A stretch of DNA of 64,000 nucleotides from the NCBI RefSeq assembly GCF_000744815.1, contig NZ_JQMQ01000005.1:6219801-6283800 (forward strand), given 5' to 3'. The notes under the pieces are model-generated. The model had not been told where the DNA came from. It did no database searches and worked only from the letters and a program-made list of their open reading frames with translations. Source of the stretch: Phaeacidiphilus oryzae TH49 (GTDB lineage Bacteria > Actinomycetota > Actinomycetes > Streptomycetales > Streptomycetaceae). The translations under genes were made by a program, and so were the position numbers. Position 1 is the first letter of the stretch; each line of letters starts with the position of its first letter. Below are positions 25,057-34,593 of the stretch, in pieces.

Positions 25057-25248
25057 TCAGGAGGTCTTGAGATTGAGGATGCGATCGGCGTCGGGGTGTC
25101 CGCGCTCGCCGACATCGATCGGACGGAGATTGATCTCCCCGAGACCTCTCATCTTGTTGACGGTCTTGTCGCCGCCCCACTTGAGGGGCCCAGGCGTGTT
25201 ATTCCCCGCCGGTCACCCGCTGGGGCGCGGGGTGGTGTCCTCATTCAT
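25057..25248 (-). pseudogene. Small gene interrupted by an in-frame TGA
   Basis: Reading leftwards, ATG 25248 is preceded by GGAG at five bases and encodes MNEDTTPRPSG. A TGA follows, and the same frame continues as PAGNNTPGPLKWGGDKTVNK, then MRGLGEINLRPIDVGERG, to a TGA, ending just before the hydrolase gene. The second part reads as a folded small protein, and the spacing suggests an operon with the hydrolase. I see no homologue I can name. The stop may be a real nonsense mutation; nothing suggests recoding. The remaining 140 bases up to the MerR start hold only its promoter region. Confidence 0.4.
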
Positions 25249-25334
25249 GGGCGCTCCATTTCGTTCAACCCGTGGCCTGCCGGGGGCCTACCAGCAGGAA
25301 TCCCCGGCAGAAGTTCATATCGGCTACGCTAAAA

Positions 25335-25354
25335 CCTGACGTTGACGTCAAAGG
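25335..25354. promoter_or_regulatory. MerR-type operator/promoter
   Basis: CCTGACGTTGACGTCAAAGG is a near-palindrome containing the perfect TTGACGTCAA, about 45 bases before the MerR start. MerR proteins bind such long-spaced promoters, so this probably serves autoregulation and the divergent hydrolase unit. Confidence 0.45.
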
Positions 25355-25395
25355 CAAGCGGGCGTGGCGTAAGTCACATGGAAATGGAGACGGGA

Positions 25396-25776
25396 ATGCG
25401 CATCGGAGAACTCGCCCGGAAGACCGGAGTCACCACCCGCGCCCTGAGGTACTACGAGGAGCAGAATCTGCTTGTCTCCGAGCGCAGCGACAGCGGCCAG
25501 CGCCACTATGCGGAAGCCGCTGTTGACCAGATCCGGCTGATCCGGGATCTGTACGCCGCCGGCCTGTCCAGCAAGACCATCGCCGAGTTGACACCCTGCG
25601 TCATAGACGGCAAAGCCACGCCCGAGCTTCTCGACCGCCTTGCCATAGAGCGCGACGGCATCGACCGGCGCATCGCGGACCTGAACCGCACCCGGGACCG
25701 GCTCGACTCGGTCATCGCCAGCGCCTCCGCCAACATGCGCACTGGCGCCCCCTGTCGACGAAACACGGCCGTCTAG
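25396..25776 (+). CDS. MerR-family regulator
   Basis: A 126-residue protein starting MRIGELARKTGVTTRALRYY, the winged HTH of MerR proteins, followed by RDLYAAGLSSKTIAEL and a dimerisation coiled coil ending in Arg/Asn-rich sequence. The start at 25396 is chosen because GGAGACGGGA precedes it, although two more ATGs lie just upstream. There is a lone Cys near the C-terminus and in TPCVID, which does not define a metal sensor. Its TAG stop lies within the CTAG at the IS junction, so the original C-terminus may have been slightly different. Confidence 0.85.
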   Translation: MRIGELARKTGVTTRALRYYEEQNLLVSERSDSGQRHYAEAAVDQIRLIRDLYAAGLSSKTIAELTPCVIDGKATPELLDRLAIERDGIDRRIADLNRTRDRLDSVIASASANMRTGAPCRRNTAV

Positions 25777-26766
25777 GGCACGTCGAGTCGTGAACAAACT
25801 GCGGGACGTGCTTTCGTGGCACGGTCTGGTCCGGTAGACCGTCGTACGTGACACGAGTACAACTGACTGACCTGGAGTGGGAGTTCATCGAGCCGTACCT
25901 GCCGATTGGCGAGTACGGCCCGTACCCCGAGCGGCTGCGGCAGCAGTCCGAGGGCGTGATCTGGCGGTTCAAGACGGGCGGCCAGTGGCGGGAGATGCCA
26001 ACAGAATTCGGTGCATGGTCGACCGTCCACAACCGCTTCCGGCAGTGGCGTGACGCCGGGGTCTTCGAGGCGCTGCTGGAGGGCCTGATCGCGGAAGCCG
26101 CGAAGCGCGGTGAGGTGGACCTGTCCTTGGTCAGCATCGATTCCACCACTGCCCTGGAGAAAGCCTCCGCCGAGGAGGAGAAGGCCAGGTCAAAGGGGGC
26201 GGTCTCGAAGAACAACTGGGCAGGAGAGCGAAAGCGATCCCGCGCGGGAGGAACGACGACGCGTCCGGCGTCGGCACAAACTCCGGCTGAAGGCCGCCCT
26301 CCTCGGACGCTCCAGGGGCGGATAGACCAGCAAGGTCCACCTCGCCGCCGACCGCAAGTGCTGCCCGCTGGCGTTCATCCTGACCGCGGGCCAGTCAGCC
26401 GACAGCCCACAGTTCATCCCCGTCCTGAAGAAGGTGCGGGTGCGCGGGCCTACTCGTCTCGCGGCAACCGTGCCTACCTGCGCAAACGCCATATCAAGGC
26501 GGTCATCCCGGAGAAGAAGGACCAGGCCGCCAACCGGAAGAAGAAGGGCAGTGGAGGCGGTAGGCCCGTCAGTCACGACACCGAGCTCTACAAGGAACGG
26601 AACACCGTCGAGCGGGCGATCAACAGGATGAAAGCATGGCGAGGCATCGCCACCCGCTACGACAAGACCCCGGGGAGCTACCTCGCCGGACTCCACCTCC
26701 GGGCCTCCGTGATCTGGATCAAGGACCTCACACGAGCGGCCCCTTGATCACAACCGAATACGCTCC

Positions 26767-26770
<4 letters not shown>
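25773..26770 (+). mobile_element. IS5-family insertion sequence (degenerate)
   Basis: About 1 kb from CTAGGGCACGT at the left to ACGCTCCCTAG at the right. The ends are imperfect inverted repeats sharing CTAGGG, CGT and GTGA-N2-AA, and each runs into CTAG, compatible with a CTAG target. The single transposase gene is decayed. The stop codons of the MerR gene and of the acyl-CoA synthetase gene both fall within the flanking CTAG. Confidence 0.8.
25848..26747 (+). pseudogene. IS5-family transposase, decayed
   Basis: N-terminal WEFIEPYLPIGEYGPYPERL, IWRFKTGGQWREMP and the first catalytic Asp in SIDSTTA are intact, and the end NTVERAINRMKAWRGIATRYD with the catalytic Glu is intact. Between them the frame is lost: LRLKAALLGRSRGG and, after a TAG at 26323, KVHLAADRKCCPLAFILTAG lie in another frame. 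The frame returns near AYSSRGNRAYLRKRH with a short deletion that removes the usual Asp before AYSS. A continuous ORF exists only by chance of frame. The protein lacks a DDE centre and cannot be active. Confidence 0.85.
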
Positions 26771-28329
<1,559 letters not shown>

Positions 28330-28458
28330 CGGGGCACCTCCGTGCGTGCGGCTGGCGCGATGCTGCGGCTGTGCCGCATTCAACCCGGCGGAGGGGCCCG
28401 GTCCAAGGGGTTCGACCGGGGGAGATCCGGTGCCGGGCCGGCATCGGCATTGTGAGAC

Positions 28459-28474
28459 TACCGACCAGTTGGTA
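28459..28474. promoter_or_regulatory. Palindromic operator before the monooxygenase
   Basis: TACCGACCAGTTGGTA is a near-perfect palindrome 11 bases before the ATG, of the ACCnACC/GGTnGGT type bound by many TetR repressors. No TetR gene is adjacent, so the repressor would act from elsewhere. Confidence 0.45.
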
Positions 28475-28484
28475 CGTTCGCGTC

Positions 28485-29978
28485 ATGACGAGCAACGGGG
28501 ACGGCCCGGGCGGGGACCCGGAGCGCACCGAGCACCTCGACGTGCTGATCGTGGGCGCCGGCCTCTCCGGCATCGGCGCCGCCTGCCATCTGCGCCGCAG
28601 CCACCCCCACCGGTCGTTCGCCCTGCTGGAGTCGCGCGGGGCGCTCGGCGGCACCTGGGACCTCTTCCGCTACCCGGGCATCCGCTCCGACTCGGACATG
28701 TTCACCCTCGGCTACCGCTTCTCGCCGTGGCGGCACGAGGACGCCATCGCCGGCGGCGGCACCATCCGCGAGTACCTCCGCCGTACCGCGGAGGAGCACC
28801 GGATCACCGAGCGCATCCGCTACCACCACCGCGTACTGTCCGCCGACTGGTCGAGCGCGGACGCCCGCTGGACGGTGACCGTGCTGCGGGGCGAGGGGGC
28901 GGCGGCCGAACCCGCCACCCTCACCTGCTCGTTCCTCTACTGCTGCAGCGGCTACTACCGCTACGACGCCGGCTATCTCCCCGAGTTCCCCGACGCCGAC
29001 CGCTACACCGGCCGGCTGGTGCACCCGCAGCACTGGCCCGAGGACCTGGACCACGAGGGCAAGCGGGTCGCGGTGATCGGCAGCGGGGCCACCGCGATCA
29101 CCCTGGTGCCGGCGCTCGCCGAGAAGGCCGCCCGGGTCACCATGGTGCAGCGCTCGCCCAGCTACATAGCCTCCCGCCCGGCCAAGGACCGCTTCGGCCC
29201 CGCGCTGTCCTCGGTGCTGCCGGGCGACGCCGCCTGGACCCTCGCCCGCTGGGGGAACCTGCTGGTCTCCATGGGCCTGTACGGGCTGAGCCGGCGCGCT
29301 CCGGCCCTCGCCCGGCGGCTGCTCAAGGCGGGGGTACGGGCCCAACTGCCGGACGGCTACGACGTCGAGCGCGACTTCGACCCCCGCTACCAGCCGTGGG
29401 ACCAGCGGCTCTGCCTGGCCGCCGACGGCGACCTGTTCAAGGCGATCCGCGAGGACCGGGCCGAGGTGGTCACCGGGGGGATCGAGCGGTTCACCGAGAA
29501 GGGCCTGCGGATGGAGTCCGGCCGGGAGGTGGAGGCCGACGTCGTGGTCACCGCCACCGGCCTCAACCTCCTTCCGCTGGGCGGGATGTCGCTCTCCGTC
29601 GATGGCGAGGAGGTCAGCCTGCCGGACACGTTCGCCTACCGCGGCCTGATGCTCTCCGGCGTGCCCAACTTCGCCTTCACCATCGGGTACGTCAACGCCT
29701 CCTGGACGCTGCGGGCCGACCTGGTCGCGGAGTACGTCTGCCGGCTGCTCGACCACCTGGACCGCAGCGGCCGCCGCACCGCCACCCCGCAGGTCCCGCC
29801 CGGCACCCGGGCCCGCCCGTACCTGGAGCTGACCTCGGGCTACATCGCCCGCGGCATCGACCGGATGCCGAAGCAGGGCGAGGCCGCGCCGTGGCTGGTC
29901 CAGCAGAACTACCTGGCGGACCGGCGGCAGATGCGCCGCACGCCGGTGGACGACGGGCATCTGGTCTTCGGCGGCTGA
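28485..29978 (+). CDS. Flavin-containing / Baeyer-Villiger-type monooxygenase
   Basis: A 497-residue class B flavoprotein monooxygenase. The FAD motif is LIVGAGLSGIGAACHL, followed by LLESRGALGGTWDLFRYPG. YTGRLVHPQHWP matches the FxGxxxHxxxWP fingerprint (Tyr for Phe), and VAVIGSGATAITLVP is the NADPH motif. It resembles EthA-like enzymes that oxygenate ketones, aldehydes or thio compounds. With the neighbouring acyl-CoA synthetase and thioesterase it could turn a hydrophobic ketone into an ester and then acids. No ribosome site is clear before the ATG. Confidence 0.9.
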   Translation: MTSNGDGPGGDPERTEHLDVLIVGAGLSGIGAACHLRRSHPHRSFALLESRGALGGTWDLFRYPGIRSDSDMFTLGYRFSPWRHEDAIAGGGTIREYLRRTAEEHRITERIRYHHRVLSADWSSADARWTVTVLRGEGAAAEPATLTCSFLYCCSGYYRYDAGYLPEFPDADRYTGRLVHPQHWPEDLDHEGKRVAVIGSGATAITLVPALAEKAARVTMVQRSPSYIASRPAKDRFGPALSSVLPGDAAWTLARWGNLLVSMGLYGLSRRAPALARRLLKAGVRAQLPDGYDVERDFDPRYQPWDQRLCLAADGDLFKAIREDRAEVVTGGIERFTEKGLRMESGREVEADVVVTATGLNLLPLGGMSLSVDGEEVSLPDTFAYRGLMLSGVPNFAFTIGYVNASWTLRADLVAEYVCRLLDHLDRSGRRTATPQVPPGTRARPYLELTSGYIARGIDRMPKQGEAAPWLVQQNYLADRRQMRRTPVDDGHLVFGG

Positions 29979-30009
29979 CCGGGGCTCCGCCTCCGCGTGT
30001 CGCGGTTCA

Positions 30010-30037
30010 TTGACGCTCGTCAAGTGAACGCTATACC
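30010..30037 (+). promoter_or_regulatory. Promoter with overlapping palindrome
   Basis: TTGACG, a 16-base spacer and TATACC form a good sigma-70-type promoter, and the -35 box lies in the perfect inverted repeat TTGACgctcGTCAA. A repressor bound there would block the thioesterase gene that starts about 50 bases downstream. Confidence 0.55.
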
Positions 30038-30088
30038 TTCGCGGTGTCAGCGGCGTCACGGGCCTTTCACGGTGGCGGAGGGAGAGCG

Positions 30089-30481
30089 ATGAGCGTCCCG
30101 GAGGTCAGCATCGAGCGACGGGTCGAGTGGATCGACACCGACGCCGCGGGGCACCACCACTTCTCCTCGGTGCTCCGCTGGGTGGAGTCGGCGGAGGCCG
30201 AACTCCTGCGCCGGTACGGCCTCGACTGGCTCTTCGGCCGCGCCCCGCGGGTGCGCCACGAGGTGGACTACCGCAACCGGCTGCGGTTCGGCGAGCTCGT
30301 CACCACCCGGCTCCGCGTGGAGCGGATCGGCCGCACCTCGCTCACCTACGCCTTCACCGTGCACGGCAAGGAGGGGCTGGCGGCGGAGGGCAGGATGACG
30401 GTGGCCCACGTCGAGCGGGACGCCCCGTCCGCCTCCCCGTGGCCGCCGGAGGTCCGGGAGGCCTTCGGAGCGCCGGCCTGA
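30089..30481 (+). CDS. Hotdog-fold acyl-CoA thioesterase (4HBT type)
   Basis: A 130-residue hotdog protein. VEWIDTDAAGHHHFSSVLRWVE carries the Asp of the 4-hydroxybenzoyl-CoA thioesterase group, then RHEVDYRNRLRFGELVTTRLRVERIG and LTYAFTVHGKEG. The ATG follows GGAGGGAG. It likely hydrolyses an acyl- or aroyl-CoA in the cytoplasm, consistent with the acyl-CoA synthetase and monooxygenase to its left. Confidence 0.85.
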   Translation: MSVPEVSIERRVEWIDTDAAGHHHFSSVLRWVESAEAELLRRYGLDWLFGRAPRVRHEVDYRNRLRFGELVTTRLRVERIGRTSLTYAFTVHGKEGLAAEGRMTVAHVERDAPSASPWPPEVREAFGAPA

Positions 30482-30537
30482 ACGGGCGGACCCGCAGTGC
30501 CGAATCGGCATACGCGCGGCGGGCTGGACTGCGAACG

Positions 30538-30788
30538 CTGACGGAACAGCCCGCCGGCGCACCGGACCTGCCCGCCCTCCCCGCTCTGCTCCGGCTGCGG
30601 CTCGGCCACCTCCTCATCGGGACTTCGCCGAGCGCGGGAGAAAACGGGCGCTGGAGGAGGCGGCCGGCTCGGCGTCCAGACCCGAGTGGGCCCACCCCCA
30701 GATGGTCCTCCGCTGGTCCGCCCAGCGCTACGAGGCGGAACGCGACGAACACGCCGCCCGTCACCGGCCCGACCCGCCGGGCGCCTGA
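30538..30788 (+). pseudogene. Possible frameshifted small gene or remnant
   Basis: Two frames together read as protein: LTEQPAGAPDLPALPALLRL and on to LGHLLIG, then after one missing base near 30618-30622 DFAERGRKRALEEAAG and PEWAHPQMVLRWSAQRYEAE to a TGA. Third positions are G/C-biased in both parts. There is no clear start codon or ribosome site and no family I recognise, so this may be a decayed gene. It occupies most of the 330-base gap between the thioesterase and nadR; nothing else is visible there. Confidence 0.3.
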
Positions 30789-30812
30789 CCGGCCCCCGGT
30801 CACCGCCCCCGG

Positions 30813-31994
30813 TCACCGCCCCCCGCCCGCCGGCGCCCGTTCGCCGATCGGGTCCGCCAGGCCCCAGCCGGCGGAGAGGATGCCGTCCACCGCCGCGAGC
30901 GCTCGGCCCAGGCGTTCCGGTCGGTCGCCCGCCACCTCGACCCACGGCACCGGCTGGGCCGCCAGCACCTCCCGGAAGCGCCCGGTCATCCAGGAGCGCA
31001 GATGCTCGCCGTCGCGCAGCCCGTCGTCCTCGAACGGCACCCCTTCCTCGCTGGTCAGGATGTAGAGGGCGCGCGGCGGCAGGCCCGCCGCCGCGGCCAG
31101 GACCTCGGGCGTGGCGGACCCCGTATACCGCTCCTGCCAGACGGTGGTGGCCAGCGCGTCCGTGGCGCAGACCAGCACCGGGCCGCCCTGCCTGGCCGCA
31201 CGCTCCTCCTCGGCGAGCTGACGGCGCGTCACCAGCTCGAAGTCCGCGTCGCACCAGTCGAGTCCGGCCATTCCCGGCTCCGCCCGTCCGGCTCGGGCCG
31301 CCCGGGCCCGCGCCGCCGCGAGCTTGACCACGGTGAGGGCTCTGCCGTACTCCGGCACCCAGCCGGTCCGCGCGTGCGCCCCGCCCCGCGCCCGCAGCGC
31401 CGCGGCCAGGTCGAGGGAGAGCGTCGTGGTGCCGGTGGACTCCGCGCCGAGGACCACGACGCGGCGGGCGAGCCAGGCCCGGACCGGCGGCTCCAGCAGG
31501 TCCCAGTGGGCGGCGGGATCGGACCTGACCGCGGTCGCGGAGATCGCCACGGTGGCCCGCGCCTCGTCCAGGCGCACGTCGGCCGCGTCGAACCGGCGGG
31601 CGAGCTCCGCGCCGTACGGTTCGGAGGTGAAGACGGCGTCCACCGGGTGAGCGGAGTGCCGGGAGTCCCCGACGGCCTCCCGCATCAGCGCGACGTGGCC
31701 GGTCCAGACGTCCTCGTCGGCGTAGTCGACGACCAGGTTGTCCGCGACGCCGACCACCTCGACGTGCCGTCGGGCCTCCGGGCGGGCCTCGCGCAGCCAG
31801 GCGACACGGGCGGCGAGCGGGATGCTCTCCACGTCCGCGGCCATCACCACCACGGTGACCCGGCGGCAGGAGACCGCGGCCGCGTCGATCAGGAAGTGGT
31901 GGCCCGCGTGCGGCGGATAGAACTTGCCGATCACCAGGCCGTGTTCGAAGGCGGCGGCCCCGCCGCCGGGCCCGTCGGCGGCCCCGTCGCTCAC
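30813..31994 (-). CDS. nadR: NadR-like NMN adenylyltransferase / nicotinamide riboside kinase
   Basis: A 393-residue bifunctional NAD-salvage enzyme. The N-domain has GKFYPPHAGHHFLIDAA and the nucleotidyl-transferase signature ISATAVR (residues 151-157). The C-domain is the kinase, with the P-loop-like GAESTGTT at 183-190, where the usual Lys is Thr. No N-terminal DNA-binding domain is present, unlike enterobacterial NadR. The GTG start overlaps the TGA of pnuC, coupling import and phosphorylation of nicotinamide riboside. Confidence 0.88.
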   Translation of the reverse strand: MSDGAADGPGGGAAAFEHGLVIGKFYPPHAGHHFLIDAAAVSCRRVTVVVMAADVESIPLAARVAWLREARPEARRHVEVVGVADNLVVDYADEDVWTGHVALMREAVGDSRHSAHPVDAVFTSEPYGAELARRFDAADVRLDEARATVAISATAVRSDPAAHWDLLEPPVRAWLARRVVVLGAESTGTTTLSLDLAAALRARGGAHARTGWVPEYGRALTVVKLAAARARAARAGRAEPGMAGLDWCDADFELVTRRQLAEEERAARQGGPVLVCATDALATTVWQERYTGSATPEVLAAAAGLPPRALYILTSEEGVPFEDDGLRDGEHLRSWMTGRFREVLAAQPVPWVEVAGDRPERLGRALAAVDGILSAGWGLADPIGERAPAGGGR

Positions 31995-32695
31995 GCGGCA
32001 CCCGCCGTTCCCGATGCGGCCACCGCGCCCGCCGGGGCGCCCGGGCCGGCGGGGCCGGCGGCGAGCTCCCGGCGCCAGGCCCGCAGCCCCAGCAGGCACA
32101 TGGCCAGGAAGACCACGTAGACGATCCCGGTCAGGTAGAGCACCTTGGCGAAGTACAGCGGGACGTAGACCACGTCGGCCGCGATCCAGAAGTACCAGTT
32201 CTGCAGCTTCTTGAGGTTGAGCAGCCACTGCGCGGCCAGCGAGAGGGCGGTGGTGAGGGCGTCCCAGAACGGCGCGATGTCGTGGGCCGAGGCCAGCAGG
32301 ACGGTGAGGCCCCAGGTCGCCGGCGCGGCCGCCAGCAGGAGCCCGGCCACCAGGCGGGCCGGGGCGCGCCGCACCGTCCGCCTGCCGCGGCGCTCCCCGC
32401 CGCGCTCCCCGCCGTGCAGCCACTCCCACCAGCCGGCCGCGCCCAGCGCCAGGTAGACGATCTGCAGCGAGGCGTCCGCGTAGAGGCGTCCCTGCCAGAA
32501 GAGCACCAGGAAGAACAGGTTGTTGGCGATGCCGACCGGGAAGTTCCAGATGCTGGACCCGACGGTGAGCCCGACGCAGAGCGCGCCGGTGGCGAAGCCC
32601 AGCAGCTCGGCCCAGGTGACGGCGTCCTGCCCGAAGTGGAAGAGCACCGCGTTGAGCGGCGCCACCAGCGAGTCCAGCCAATGCGCGAGCGGCAC
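31991..32695 (-). CDS. pnuC: Nicotinamide riboside transporter PnuC
   Basis: A 234-residue membrane protein with about seven hydrophobic segments. The family signatures are WNFPVGIANNLFFLVLFWQG, YLALGAAGWWEWLHGG and LKKLQNWYFWIAADVVYVPL. The start is the GTG at 32695 behind GGGAGGG; the frame is open further up but lacks a ribosome site. It forms a coupled two-gene unit with nadR, which traps imported nicotinamide riboside by phosphorylation. Confidence 0.92.
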   Translation of the reverse strand: MPLAHWLDSLVAPLNAVLFHFGQDAVTWAELLGFATGALCVGLTVGSSIWNFPVGIANNLFFLVLFWQGRLYADASLQIVYLALGAAGWWEWLHGGERGGERRGRRTVRRAPARLVAGLLLAAAPATWGLTVLLASAHDIAPFWDALTTALSLAAQWLLNLKKLQNWYFWIAADVVYVPLYFAKVLYLTGIVYVVFLAMCLLGLRAWRRELAAGPAGPGAPAGAVAASGTAGAA

Positions 32696-32713
32696 GCCCG
32701 GCCCTCCCCCCGC

Positions 32714-32740
32714 TTGACGTCGGCCCCCGCTTAACGTCAA
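32714..32740. promoter_or_regulatory. Operator-like repeats upstream of pnuC
   Basis: TTGACGT and ACGTCAA form an inverted repeat across 13 bases. The same stretch holds a direct repeat of CCCCCGCTTGACGTC (second copy CCCCCGCTTAACGTC) with 17-base spacing. It lies 20-45 bases before the start, suiting control by an NAD-pathway repressor, which is not encoded here. Confidence 0.45.
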
Positions 32741-32812
32741 CCCGACGATAACGACCGGAACGTAGCGCAGCCGCTCGGACGGCGTCAACCGGAGGGCGGG
32801 GGAGCGCTCGGC

Positions 32813-33808
32813 TCAGAGCACGGAGACCCGGGCCGCCGGGGCGTCGCACGGCCAGCCGGCGCGCTCCAGGACCGCACTCGCCGTGACGTAGGCCTGGTGG
32901 GCGCTGAGGGCCGGGGGCTGGGAGTCCAGCGCGTCCGACTGGACCTCCACCGAGACCGGGGCCTGGGTGCCGTGGGCCTGCAGGCGGTTGAGCAGTCCGC
33001 GCAGGTCGGCGTAGCCGAGGCCGGGGAGCTGTCGGAGGTGGGCGGACTCGTGCCGGACCCGCGGGGCCGGCTCGGCCAGTGCGTCCGAGAGCTGCACCCC
33101 GGCGATCCGGTCGGCCGGCACCTCGGCCAGCTTGGCCTCCTGCTCGTCCGGGGAGTAGGCCCGCGCCCAGTGCCAGGTGTCGATCAGGATCCCGGCGTTC
33201 TCCGCCTCGGACGCCTCGACCACCGTCCAGTCCAGCCCGGGGCCGTAGACCCCCGCGTACGGCATGTACTCGACGGCGACCAGGGCGCCGCTGTCCGCCG
33301 CCCGGGCGCAGAGCTCGCGGAGTCCGGCGACGTAGGTCCCGACCGGGAACTCGTCCAGCAGCTCGGCGTGGATCCGGCGGACGCCCAGCCGGGCGGCGAG
33401 GGCCAGCAGCTCGCCGTCGGCCTCGCGCTCCTCCTCGCTGTAGACGCTCGGATCGGCCCAGGCCTGGGCGAGCTCCACCTCGTCCAGCCGCAGCCCGTGC
33501 TCCGCGAGGAGGGCCAGCAGGTCGGCGTCGGAGAGCCCCTCCGCGCGGGCCTGGTGGTAGTGGCTGACGGAGAGCCCGATCCCGCCGAAGCCGGCCATCG
33601 CGGCCGCGTTCACCCGGGTCGCGAAGCTCGCCTGGCGTAGCGTCAGGTCACTCAGGGTGAGGTCGTACGGCATCGGTGCGGGGGAGAGCGGGAGGGCCGC
33701 CGCGGCGGGGGCCGGGGCGCCGCCCGTCAGGGCGCCGCCCGGGCCGGCGGCGGGAGTGCTGCGGGACTCCGGAAGGTGTGCGGAGCCCGGCGCCTGAGGG
33801 GTCGTCAT
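32813..33808 (-). CDS. Xylose-isomerase-like TIM-barrel protein
   Basis: A 331-residue protein of the sugar-phosphate isomerase/epimerase group. The first 45 residues are Ala/Pro/Gly-rich and dispensable-looking; the barrel begins MPYDLTLSDLTLRQASF. Probable metal ligands are the Glu in VAVEYMPYAG, Asp and His in GILIDTWHWAR, and Glu in PVSVEVQSD, with GVQLSDAL between. This is the AP_endonuc_2 fold, used by isomerases, epimerases and dehydratases of sugars and inositols. No sugar genes are adjacent and the substrate is unknown. Confidence 0.8.
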   Translation of the reverse strand: MTTPQAPGSAHLPESRSTPAAGPGGALTGGAPAPAAAALPLSPAPMPYDLTLSDLTLRQASFATRVNAAAMAGFGGIGLSVSHYHQARAEGLSDADLLALLAEHGLRLDEVELAQAWADPSVYSEEEREADGELLALAARLGVRRIHAELLDEFPVGTYVAGLRELCARAADSGALVAVEYMPYAGVYGPGLDWTVVEASEAENAGILIDTWHWARAYSPDEQEAKLAEVPADRIAGVQLSDALAEPAPRVRHESAHLRQLPGLGYADLRGLLNRLQAHGTQAPVSVEVQSDALDSQPPALSAHQAYVTASAVLERAGWPCDAPAARVSVL

Positions 33809-33973
33809 CGAGGTCTGTCTCGCTGTCTGGGCGGTCTCGCGGTCTTACCGTCTCACTGGTGTGACCCGGCTCACCCTACCCGCCGCCTCCCCGCCACCCG
33901 CGAGGACCAAGGTCCTCCACCCCCCACCGGGCACCACACCCTCACCTCCCGTCCTCCTGCCGGGCCGCCCCGC

Positions 33974-34474
33974 TCAGTAGGCCGCTTGATCGGCGCCCCC
34001 GGCACTCCCGGCACCTCCGGAATCCGCAGCGTCCCCGGCCGCCTCGGCGGCCCGGCTGCGCCGGTGGAGCAGCACGGCGAGGCAGAGGCCGATTCCCGCG
34101 GTCACCGCGGCCGCCCCCTCGGCGATCGCCGAGACGGTCTTCTCGGTGTACCAGGTGGGGTCGTACATGTCGGGGATCGGGCCGAGGGCGCCGACGTCGA
34201 CATGGGTGTAGACGAGCACCGCCGCCACCCCGGCCCCCGCCACCAGGAACGCCACCAGCCAGGCGAACCGGTGCCGGAAGAACAGCAGGAGGAGCAGCGC
34301 CGCGAGCGCCGCCGCGGCCGCCTCGGCGCGGAACAGTTCGCCCTCGGTCAGGCCGCCCCGCCCCACCGGGTCGAAGGAGGGTGCGAAGTCGGCGTGCACA
34401 TAGGCGTCCACGGCCAGTCCGGCCGCCGTGGCGAGGGCGAGGAGGAGGCGCAGCGCGCGCAGGGCGAGGTTCAT
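33974..34474 (-). CDS. Small integral membrane protein, unknown function
   Basis: A 166-residue protein with about four transmembrane segments: residues 5-22, 52-68, 70-89 and 116-135. An outside loop after the first holds DAYVHADFAPSFDPV, and another between TM3 and TM4 holds THVDVGALGPIPDMYDP. The C-terminus is Ala/Gly/Asp-rich. I do not recognise a family. It is divergent from the epoxide hydrolase with a 120-base gap. Confidence 0.7.
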   Translation of the reverse strand: MNLALRALRLLLALATAAGLAVDAYVHADFAPSFDPVGRGGLTEGELFRAEAAAAALAALLLLLFFRHRFAWLVAFLVAGAGVAAVLVYTHVDVGALGPIPDMYDPTWYTEKTVSAIAEGAAAVTAGIGLCLAVLLHRRSRAAEAAGDAADSGGAGSAGGADQAAY

Positions 34475-34573
34475 CCGCGGTCACCATTCGGTGCGAAGGG
34501 AAAGTGGTCGGCTCGAAAACGGATCCCGAACAGTTCCGAAGGTTGCTACGCCGGCCATGGTCCCGTGGTTCAC

Positions 34574-34593
34574 GGCAGGGCAGAATCCCTGCC
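34574..34593. promoter_or_regulatory. Perfect hairpin abutting the epoxide hydrolase start
   Basis: GGCAGGG-N6-CCCTGCC ends on the base before the ATG, where a ribosome site would be expected. None is visible, so the mRNA is either leaderless or the hairpin limits translation; an operator is a third option. Confidence 0.45.

Noticed and set aside
25213-25215. In-frame TGA as a selenocysteine codon
   Set aside because: No hairpin of SECIS type is visible after it, no Sec-protein family is recognised, and the low-complexity context favours a simple nonsense codon.
32696-32812. An NAD- or thiamine-type riboswitch upstream of pnuC
   Set aside because: The leader is very short and contains only short direct and inverted repeats suited to a protein operator; no conserved riboswitch core could be recognised.
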